From Chloroflexota bacterium (lineage in GTDB: Bacteria > Chloroflexota > Anaerolineae > Promineifilales > Promineifilaceae), in NCBI GenBank assembly GCA_020353135.1, contig CP070688.1, forward strand, positions 427,983 to 438,227: a DNA stretch of 10,245 nt, given 5' to 3'. The notes under the pieces are model-generated. The model was given only the letters and a program-made list of their open reading frames with translations. It made no database searches and was not told the origin of the DNA. Numbering within the stretch: position 1 is the first letter of the stretch; the number at the start of each line of letters is the position of its first letter. A program made the position numbers and the translations under genes. Shown in pieces: positions 1 to 5,211 of the stretch.

Positions 1-1656
1 GTCTACGGTGAAAGCCATGAAGCGCGCCGCCGCATCTTCCACCGCCGAGCACTGCTGGCCCTGGAAGCCGACCAGGCGCCGGCCGCCGAATGCGCCTTCC
101 ACGCCCTGGCCTCTCTGCTAGACGAGCCGGCGTTTCGTTTTTCGCTGGCCGCCGGGGATGAGGCGCTGGCATCCTGGGCCTTCGAAGAAAGCCTGGCCCA
201 TTATGATCAGGCCCGGGATGTTGCCGGACGGATGGTTGAGGCAGGCGAGACCGTCGACCCCCATTCCTTGCGGCGACTGTATCAAAACCGGGGGCGGGCG
301 CTGGAACTGATCGAGGATTACCAGGCAGCCCAGGTAAATTACGATGAAATGCTCTCCGTCGCCGCCGAGCGGCAAGATCAAGCCCTGGAACTGGCGGCGC
401 TCATCGCCCAATGCATTATCCATGCCAGGCACAACCCGGTTTTTAATCCCCAAAGAGCCAGGCAAGAAGGCCAGGCCGCCCTGGATCTGGCGCGGGAGCT
501 TGACGATCGCCCGGCCGAAGCCAGGGCGCTGTGGGGATTGATGCTCGTGGGGATCTATGGCGGCGGAAGCAGCCAACAGACGTCGGAGTTCGGAGGACGC
601 TCGCTCGCTCTGGCCCGAGAATTGGGGCAGAAGGAGCAAATGGGTTATGTGCTGGTCAACCTGTGCTGGCCCTACATCGCTCAGAAGCAGCTTGAAGCTG
701 CCTTTGAGACCAATGACGAGGCCGAGGCTATCTGGCGGGAGTTGGGCAACCAACCGATGCTGTTGGAAGTCTATGAGATGAGGCAATGGATCCTCACGAT
801 GACCGGCGATTATCATGGCTTGATGGCCGCCGCGCGCGAAACGTTGCGGCTGAGCCTTTTGACCGGCAACCAGGGCTTCCAGGGTAATGCGTTACGGTTT
901 GTGGGCCTCGTCCACTTGTTCCAGGGCCGATTTGAGGGGGCGCTGGCGGATTTCGAAGCGGCAAGGGCGTTACCAAGCCGCCGATCCTTTTCTGAGCATG
1001 CGAATTATGACGCGTCGCTGTTACTCCATCATCTGGCGGGAGCGCCGGATCAGGCCGAGTTTTGGGCGGACAAGCTGTACGAGGCCTTGCGGGAAAGGTC
1101 CTTTCCGGTGTTTGAGACCTATTATCTTACGAACATCGCCCGGGTGAAGATCGCCAGGGGCAAACTGGCCGAAGGCCAGGCGATACTGGATGGCTTGCTC
1201 GAGACGCTGGCGCCGGATGCGCCATGGTCGCATTTGATCATTACGATAGCTGTCGTTTATGGGCAGTTACAATTGGCCCGGGGAAAACCAGAACGTGTCT
1301 TCGACCTCATGGATGAACGCATGGAAAGCTATCGCCAGGCCGGCTTTCTTCATTCCCTGGCTGAGGAGTTTTGGGTGCGCGGCCGGGCGCGGCTGCACCT
1401 GGGCCAGTTGGAAGCTGCCCGGGCCGCCCTGCTGGAGGCCAAAGAAACGGCCGACGCGCGGGAGGAACGGGTCGTGCTGTGGCAGATCCTGGCCACGCTG
1501 AGCGAGCTGGAACGGGAATGCGGCGATACGACGGCGGCCGAGAGCTATCGCGACCAGGCCCGGGCGGTGATCGACCATATCGCCGCCCACGCCGGCGAAC
1601 TGCGGGAGGTTTTCCTGAGCCAGCCGGGGGTGGCGCGGTTGCTAGGCGAGTCGTGA
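1..1656 (+). CDS. TPR-repeat C-terminal part of a large ATPase/transcriptional-activator-like protein (5' partial)
   Basis: The frame is open from base 1 and ends at TGA 1654-1656, so the first visible ATG (232) is internal and 551 residues of a longer protein are seen. The start of the fragment (YGESHEARRRIFHRRALLAL, then AAGDEALASWAFEESLAHYDQA) resembles the link between an AAA/NACHT-like ATPase and the TPR array in SARP/MalT-like regulators. The rest is almost wholly helical, with repeated TPR-style A/G/L/Y spacing (e.g. GRFEGALADFEAARAL, GQLEAARAALLEAKETA). The tail (IAAHAGELREVFLSQPGVARLL) resembles the conserved end of such proteins. TPR arrays bind proteins or effectors; in this family they are thought to gate the ATPase and the DNA-binding output. 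The ATPase and any DNA-binding domain lie outside the window, so the full architecture is inferred. It is convergent with the permease ending at 1833. A stand-alone TPR protein is possible but less likely. Confidence 0.85.
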   Translation, partial: VYGESHEARRRIFHRRALLALEADQAPAAECAFHALASLLDEPAFRFSLAAGDEALASWAFEESLAHYDQARDVAGRMVEAGETVDPHSLRRLYQNRGRALELIEDYQAAQVNYDEMLSVAAERQDQALELAALIAQCIIHARHNPVFNPQRARQEGQAALDLARELDDRPAEARALWGLMLVGIYGGGSSQQTSEFGGRSLALARELGQKEQMGYVLVNLCWPYIAQKQLEAAFETNDEAEAIWRELGNQPMLLEVYEMRQWILTMTGDYHGLMAAARETLRLSLLTGNQGFQGNALRFVGLVHLFQGRFEGALADFEAARALPSRRSFSEHANYDASLLLHHLAGAPDQAEFWADKLYEALRERSFPVFETYYLTNIARVKIARGKLAEGQAILDGLLETLAPDAPWSHLIITIAVVYGQLQLARGKPERVFDLMDERMESYRQAGFLHSLAEEFWVRGRARLHLGQLEAARAALLEAKETADAREERVVLWQILATLSELERECGDTTAAESYRDQARAVIDHIAAHAGELREVFLSQPGVARLLGES

Positions 1657-1832
1657 AGGTCGACATCCTCTCTACCTCACCGCCGGACGCGAGCCGGCCG
1701 TCGTGCATCCAAACCGATTGTTGAGAAATAGCCCCCCTTCCCCGACGCCCCGGTCCAGAAACTTCACAGTTATTCAAACTTTGACCTAAATCCAGAATGC
1801 AGTTCTCATGCCGCCTCACCTGTCCCAGATGA
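1657..1832. other. Convergent intergenic gap
   Basis: This 176-base gap separates the convergent 3' ends of the TPR gene and the permease gene. It holds a short perfect hairpin, GCCGG (1682-1686) and CCGGC (1694-1698) with a 7-base loop. No T-tract follows on either strand, so it is not a canonical intrinsic terminator. No convincing coding frame was seen. Confidence 0.5.
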
Positions 1833-3131
1833 TTAACGTGCATTCTCAGTAAACCAGGGAAAGAAGATCGCAAACAGCACGCTGGCAACTGTGCAGGCGA
1901 GGATCATTACGGGCAAACCTCGCCTGTTCCATATCCCCGCCGTAATTGGGCTGCGTGTCTTCTCCGAAAGGGAGACGACGACGATATTTGCCGTTGAACC
2001 GATAATCGTTCCATTCCCGCCAAACCCGGCCCCAAAGACTAAAGCCCACCAGAGCGGTGTGACGTCGAGCCCTTCCGCGCCAAGATTCCTGATCACAGGA
2101 ATAAGAGCGATGGTAATAGGGATGTTGTCCACGAGCGCCGACAGTATCGCAACTGACCATATCATCCCTACACCCAGCAGAATTGGGTTGGCGTCGCTGA
2201 CCTGGATGATCAATTGAGAAAGCCGCTCCATCACGCCGACCGCTTCCAACGCCCCAACCATCACAAACAGGGCGGAAAAAAAGACCAATACAACCCATTC
2301 AATGCGTTCGAAGGTCTCGGAAACGTTTTCAGGACGAACCCATAGGAGAGCGCCTCCCGCGGCCGCCAAGGCAATAAACGCAGGGCTCAGAGGGAGGGTC
2401 TGGTGCAAAAAGAAAAACAAGATAGCTATGCCCAAGACGATCAGAACCCGGCGCGCTGACTGGGGATTGTGCAAGGCTTTAGAAGGATCGAGCTTGTTTA
2501 CCGCTTCAGCCGCCCCTGGGTTGGGTCGTAAATCATGGCGAAACAGCCAGAGTAATAATAACAATGCCAGTAACCAGGCGACTACCACAACTGGCAGAGA
2601 ATGAGTCAGGAAATCGTTGAAAGTAAACGGCGCGGCCGCGCCGATCAGGATATTCGGGGGATCGCCAACCAGCGTACCCGCCCCACCCGTGTCAGAGAGC
2701 AGCGCCTCGCCAATGAGCATTGGGATTGGGTTTATGCTGAGTAGTTCACAAATCAGAATAGTTACAGGAGCGATAAGTACAACAGTGGTGACATTGTCCA
2801 GGAACATTGAAAGCACCGTCGTAATCGTGCCCAACAGGATAAACAGCCGTATTGGATTACCGCCTGACAACCGCCCGGCCATAATAGCCAGGTACTCAAA
2901 AAAACCGGTCTGTTGGAGCAACACCACTAGCAGCATCATCCCCATGAGCAAACCCAGGGTTTCGAAATCAATGGCGTCGATGGCATCTTGTTCTGAATAG
3001 AAGCCAAAAATTATGCCCACGCCCACCATGAGCGCTGCAGCGACTGTGGCCACGATGGCGCGCTGGACTTTTTCGGAAAAGATCAGAATGAGAGCAACCA
3101 CAAAAATAAGAATGGATAGAATCGAGGCCAT
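1833..3131 (-). CDS. ArsB/NhaD-type (ion transporter superfamily) membrane permease
   Basis: A 432-residue polytopic membrane protein with about 10-12 hydrophobic segments in two inverted-repeat-like halves, a usual length for the ArsB/NhaD/P-protein group. Half 1 carries FLDNVTT (110-116) and GDPPN (156-160). Half 2 carries LVDNIP (333-338) and GGNGTIIGSTAN (371-382). These paired D-N and G-x-x-N motifs form the ion/substrate site in the superfamily. A charged cytosolic loop lies at about 198-228. Members move Na+/H+, arsenite or organic/inorganic anions, and the substrate here cannot be assigned. The ATG at 3131 shares one base with the TGA of the CBS gene, which suggests translational coupling. 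A GTG at 3134 would add one residue. GGAAGG at 3146-3141 suits either start. It is the last gene of the minus-strand operon, and its upstream CBS partner is a likely cytosolic regulator. Arsenic resistance is not supported: no arsR, arsC or arsA is nearby. Confidence 0.9.
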   Translation of the reverse strand: MASILSILIFVVALILIFSEKVQRAIVATVAAALMVGVGIIFGFYSEQDAIDAIDFETLGLLMGMMLLVVLLQQTGFFEYLAIMAGRLSGGNPIRLFILLGTITTVLSMFLDNVTTVVLIAPVTILICELLSINPIPMLIGEALLSDTGGAGTLVGDPPNILIGAAAPFTFNDFLTHSLPVVVVAWLLALLLLLWLFRHDLRPNPGAAEAVNKLDPSKALHNPQSARRVLIVLGIAILFFFLHQTLPLSPAFIALAAAGGALLWVRPENVSETFERIEWVVLVFFSALFVMVGALEAVGVMERLSQLIIQVSDANPILLGVGMIWSVAILSALVDNIPITIALIPVIRNLGAEGLDVTPLWWALVFGAGFGGNGTIIGSTANIVVVSLSEKTRSPITAGIWNRRGLPVMILACTVASVLFAIFFPWFTENAR

Positions 3132-3610
3132 CACTCGGCCCCTTCCCCTGCGGCGCTCCGCCAGTTTGCCAGCAACGCCGTGCCAATGTCCACCCGAGAG
3201 GCGATACCTACCAACCGGCCATCATCATCCACAACAGGAATGTCATACAAGTGGTGGCTGTTCATAATTGCGAATGATCTCAATAAGCCACTACTGGCCC
3301 TTACTGACACAGGTGGAACCATGACCGAACTTGCCGGTTGGACAGCTACCTCCGATGATGGCAACAAGGTTTCGAATACGCTGAAATCACCCCGCACAAA
3401 GTCGAAATCCTCTACAAGTCTTACAAAAGAAGGCATCACCAAATCTAGGAGGTCCCTGATGTGTAAAATTCCTACCAGTTGTCCACCCTCGGCGACTACC
3501 GGCAACGTTCCTATATGCCATTCAACAAATAAGGCTGCTGCTTCACTGATGGTACCCAAAACAGAGATGGAGATAACCTCGCGCTTCATGGACTGCCCAA
3601 TATTTCTCAT
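3131..3610 (-). CDS. CBS-domain pair protein
   Basis: A 159-residue soluble protein made of two CBS motifs. CBS1 spans about 8-60 (IGTLPVVAEGGQLVGILHIRDLL) and CBS2 about 95-150 (LYDIPVVDDDGRLVGIASRVDIG). They are joined by a linker of about 35 residues containing FVRLVEDFDFVRGDFSVFE. CBS pairs bind adenine nucleotides (AMP, ATP, SAM or cyclic dinucleotides) and commonly regulate transporters or enzymes. Each half has the expected G-x-LPVV/IPVV...G-x-LVGI core. The ATG at 3610 overlaps the upstream UspA stop by four bases (ATGA) and has a strong AGGAGG seven bases before it. The 3' end overlaps the permease start by one base. This position points to a sensor subunit acting on the permease, by analogy with transporters that carry fused CBS domains; that role is inferred. 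No catalytic domain is present. Confidence 0.9.
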   Translation of the reverse strand: MRNIGQSMKREVISISVLGTISEAAALFVEWHIGTLPVVAEGGQLVGILHIRDLLDLVMPSFVRLVEDFDFVRGDFSVFETLLPSSEVAVQPASSVMVPPVSVRASSGLLRSFAIMNSHHLYDIPVVDDDGRLVGIASRVDIGTALLANWRSAAGEGAE

Positions 3611-3924
3611 TTCGAAGCCTCCTGACCGTGAATAACCAGCGTCACGCAGTTTGCGCCTCTCAATACATCTTCAGCTACGCTGCCAGATACCCATCGTTTG
3701 ATCCCAGAACGGCCGTAACCACTAAGGTATTTCTTCGCCTCATTTTGACGTAGTATGATGGTACTTTGATATAATTGGGGATCAAGATTCAACGATAAAG
3801 GGATTGCAACTCTAACAAAGAGGAGCCTTGCCGATATTGCCTCGGCAATAAAAAGAGCCGGAGTCAGCGCCCTTTCCGCAAGGTAAGAACCGTCCAGTGG
3901 TACCAGAATTCTCTCAAAGCTCAC
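3607..3924 (-). CDS. Universal stress protein (UspA family), internally shortened
   Basis: 105 residues, where a UspA domain is usually about 140-160. The N-terminus (FERILVPLDGSYLAERAL, 3-20) is a textbook first beta-strand and helix. The C-terminus (GRSGIKRWVSGSVAEDVLR, 71-89, then a final strand CVTLVIHG) is the textbook ATP-loop end with G-9x-GS. The central part, normally about 40-45 residues with the 'DLIVMGTHG' strand, is missing. Residues KKYLSG (65-69 region) run straight into YGRSG, so only part of the G-2x-G element remains. The likely event is an in-frame deletion near 3715-3723, which would damage the nucleotide pocket. The start is GTG 3924; an in-frame TGA lies just upstream, so no earlier start exists. 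GTGA overlaps the end of the broken small gene before it. UspA proteins bind ATP/AMP and act in stress or as transporter partners; whether this one folds is uncertain. Confidence 0.8.
   Translation of the reverse strand: MSFERILVPLDGSYLAERALTPALFIAEAISARLLFVRVAIPLSLNLDPQLYQSTIILRQNEAKKYLSGYGRSGIKRWVSGSVAEDVLRGANCVTLVIHGQEASK
3618..3623 (-). promoter_or_regulatory. Strong Shine-Dalgarno (AGGAGG) of the CBS gene
   Basis: A perfect AGGAGG read on the minus strand, seven bases before ATG 3610. It lies inside the end of the UspA gene and fixes the CBS start. It also shows that this organism uses SD-led initiation inside operons, in contrast to the SD-less starts of the operon-first genes. Confidence 0.8.
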
Positions 3925-4096
3925 GCTTGGCTCTCACTTGTCGCTGCCGCCTTCTTCCGCATGCGGCGGGGCAGTTCAAAAAAGCTCGTCAGGTATGACC
4001 GCCATGATGAACACACCGCCGATGACAGCTTCAACCTTAACTGCAGGAAGTGTTATCTGGTCGGGGTTACCAGCAGGTCCCTGTCCGGTTAGTCAT
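3921..4096 (-). pseudogene. Small unknown gene broken by two single-base frameshifts
   Basis: Read from ATG 4096, the frame stops after nine residues at a TAA. Dropping one base near 4078 opens a new frame that runs PAGNPDQITLPAVKVEA and then IGGVFIMAVIPDELF, stopping at TGA just after a run of six T (3983-3978 on the minus strand). Dropping one T from that run continues it as ELPRRMRKKAAATSESQA and stops at TGA 3923-3921. The repaired product is 57 residues: a mildly hydrophobic middle (about AVIGGVFIMAVIP) and a basic tail. The repaired gene starts 8 bases after the double-UspA stop and ends in a GTGA overlap with the next start, as intact operon genes do. This fit at both ends is the main evidence that it was a gene. 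The family is not recognised. Sequencing error at the homopolymer, true decay, or (for the T-run only) programmed slippage are all possible. Confidence 0.5.
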
Positions 4097-4104
4097 TCAT
4101 GCCC

Positions 4105-4845
4105 CTATTCTCCCACCGTGCTTTGAGCCGTCAACGTTGGCCGAGCAATCAGCAGCGGCCGATTCAACCACCCCAACATTGGCGCTACCAACTCACCCAT
4201 TAGCAAACGCTGCCAACTGCCGTAAGGCTCAGCGCCAATAACAATTAAGTCATAGTCTCCCTCAGTAACCTCCCAGCGGATCTGCCAAGCTGGTTCGCCC
4301 TGGCGAAAGCGCAGGGTGCCCTCGATTTGCCTCTCGGCTAATCGTTGGGATAGGCTGCGCAGTTGTTGGCCAGGTTGCGTGCTGGGCGAAAGGAGTTCGC
4401 CCAAGGCTGTTTCTTCGGAGCTGGTTGGCGCGTACACAGAGGGAAAAGAGTATAGGACAGGCAAAATGTATACTTTCGCGCCGCTCGGCCGGGCCAGGCG
4501 GGCCACCCAATCCACAGCCGCTTCATCTGTCTCCTCAACCCGGACGATCAGAAGGATATTCTGGATTGGCCAGCGTGGCCGCCCGGGGACCAGTATCGAA
4601 ACCGGCGCTTGGTTTACTGCCTTGCGGCAGGGGTGGCCGGTCAGCATGCGTTCGATCAAGGATAACGTTGGTTCACCAAAGACGATCAGGTCGCAACCGC
4701 CTGACACCTTCCTGATCTGCTGGGCGCCTCCCTCTACTGGTACTTCCAAAAAGGTAATCTGGCCTTGTAGGAGGTCACACAACTTCTCAGCATAGACCCG
4801 TATGTCCTCGTCCTGATCGACCTGGTAGCAAGCCAACAGGCGCAT
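4105..4845 (-). CDS. Double universal-stress-protein (UspA-like) protein
   Basis: 246 residues forming two UspA-like halves. The first is a degenerate half (1-88: MRLLACYQVDQDEDIRVYAEKL, CDLIVFGEP, PVSILVPG). The second is a clearer one (about 93-236: NILLIVRVEETDEAAVDWVARLA, YDLIVIGAEPYGSWQRLLMGELV, NRPLLIARP). The usual ATP-binding motif G-2x-G-9x-G(S/T) is altered in both: GEPT...TGH (57-71) and GAEP...GE (204-218). Nucleotide binding is therefore doubtful, and a scaffold or protein-binding role is more likely. The ATG at 4845 has only a weak AGG upstream, and translation may depend on coupling with the 41-codon ORF ending at 4861. It is the first substantial gene of the minus-strand operon, led by the repeated operator at 5009-5048. 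Tandem UspA proteins beside ion permeases are known in several bacteria; the partner here is inferred to be the permease. Confidence 0.85.
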   Translation of the reverse strand: MRLLACYQVDQDEDIRVYAEKLCDLLQGQITFLEVPVEGGAQQIRKVSGGCDLIVFGEPTLSLIERMLTGHPCRKAVNQAPVSILVPGRPRWPIQNILLIVRVEETDEAAVDWVARLARPSGAKVYILPVLYSFPSVYAPTSSEETALGELLSPSTQPGQQLRSLSQRLAERQIEGTLRFRQGEPAWQIRWEVTEGDYDLIVIGAEPYGSWQRLLMGELVAPMLGWLNRPLLIARPTLTAQSTVGE

Positions 4846-4860
4846 GGCCGCTGCCTATCC

Positions 4861-4986
4861 CTAGGTTCCCGGCTCATGCCCGGAGATCACCGACCGCGTT
4901 TCATCAGCCATAACGCTGGCGAGTCGACGGCGGCCAAATCCGACGGAACGAGAATTCACAGCACCTATCGCCGCATGCTTCTTCAT
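4861..4986 (-). CDS. Possible 41-residue leader ORF (leaderless start)
   Basis: The ATG at 4986 opens a 41-codon frame ending in TAG 4863-4861, 15 bases before the double-UspA start. The product is basic and Arg/Ser-rich (begins MKKHAAIGAVNSR, middle GFGRRRLASVMADE), with no membrane segment or recognised domain. Its ATG lies six bases after the -10-like hexamer of the repeated-operator promoter, where transcription should begin, so it would be read from a leaderless mRNA. The geometry matches the permease gene at 8095. If it is not translated as a peptide, the region is simply a 5' leader of about 140 bases. A role in coupling ribosomes to the poorly led UspA start is inference. Confidence 0.4.
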   Translation of the reverse strand: MKKHAAIGAVNSRSVGFGRRRLASVMADETRSVISGHEPGT

Positions 4987-4992
4987 ATCAAT

Positions 4993-4998
4993 AGCTTA
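4993..4998 (-). promoter_or_regulatory. -10-like element (TAAGCT) of the minus-strand operon promoter
   Basis: TAAGCT lies ten bases downstream of the last operator half-site and six bases before ATG 4986. It is a modest match to TATAAT and no -35 hexamer is present. This fits an activator-dependent promoter in which the repeats occupy the -35 region. Confidence 0.5.
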
Positions 4999-5008
4999 GC
5001 CGGTAGAG

Positions 5009-5048
5009 ATGACGAGAATCGTGATAAGGTCGTGACAAACCTGTGATA
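5009..5048 (-). promoter_or_regulatory. Four-copy TGTCAC-type operator facing the minus-strand operon
   Basis: On the minus strand, half-sites TATCAC (5048-5043), TGTCAC (5037-5032), TATCAC (5026-5021) and CGTCAT (5014-5009) are separated by 5, 5 and 6 bases, giving an 11, 11, 12 period. The -10-like TAAGCT follows after exactly ten bases. Direct repeats of about one helical turn are how OmpR/PhoB winged-helix dimers bind, and the half-site resembles the E. coli Pho-box unit (CTGTCAT). The same layout occurs at 8034-8073. The likely ligand is the response regulator encoded at 7331-8011; this is inferred. Confidence 0.75.
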
Positions 5049-5160
5049 AAGTGAGGTGGGGAGACACAGGGACATGAGGGCTTGCCGTTAGTCTCATAGT
5101 GGGCTTTTTCGGCGCCGCCATCCCTCAGGCGGTTTATGGGAGTAGCGCTCGTACCGGTAA

Positions 5161-5175
5161 ACGTAATAGATACGT
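5161..5175. repeat. ACGTA/TACGT inverted repeat abutting the kinase -35
   Basis: ACGTA (5161-5165) and TACGT (5171-5175) are separated by five bases, and the last T is the first base of the TTGACA -35. A dimeric regulator could bind here, but the arms are short and chance is not excluded. Confidence 0.3.
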
Positions 5176-5204
5176 TGACAAACCTAGGACACCCAACCAA
5201 TAAT
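5175..5204 (+). promoter_or_regulatory. Sigma70-type promoter of the histidine kinase gene
   Basis: TTGACA (5175-5180, full consensus) is followed by an 18-base spacer and AATAAT (5199-5204, five of six to TATAAT). The expected start point, seven to eight bases on, falls on the A of ATG 5212. No Shine-Dalgarno is present, so a leaderless mRNA is likely. Its strength suggests constitutive supply of the sensor pair, unlike the two repeat-led promoters. Confidence 0.65.
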
Positions 5205-5211
5205 CTATCTT

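Noticed and set aside
118..816. 232-codon open frame antisense to the TPR gene
   Set aside because: It lies wholly within the TPR coding region and has no recognisable domain; the plus-strand frame has clear helical-repeat coding character.
1682..1698. Hairpin in the convergent gap as a bidirectional terminator
   Set aside because: The stem is only 5 bp and has no T-tract on either strand.
1307..1888. 193-codon open frame on the minus strand across the end of the TPR gene
   Set aside because: It overlaps two real genes, is rich in Arg/Pro/Gly as expected from the antisense of a GC-rich gene, and shows no domain.
1833..3131. Naming the permease arsB (arsenite efflux)
   Set aside because: It has superfamily motifs only and no ars genes nearby; NhaD-like and P-protein-like members share the same motifs.
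3938..4126. 62-codon plus-strand open frame
   Set aside because: It is antisense to the broken small gene, which fits the operon at both ends; the plus-strand product is low-complexity Ser/Pro/Thr.
5115..5132. CCGCC/GGCGG hairpin upstream of the kinase gene as a terminator or riboswitch
   Set aside because: It has a 5-bp stem with an 8-base loop, no T-tract, and lies upstream of the predicted kinase promoter, so it would not be in the mRNA.
4988..5200. 70-codon open frame on the minus strand between the divergent units
   Set aside because: It runs through the operator and the kinase promoter, and its product has no domain or sensible context.
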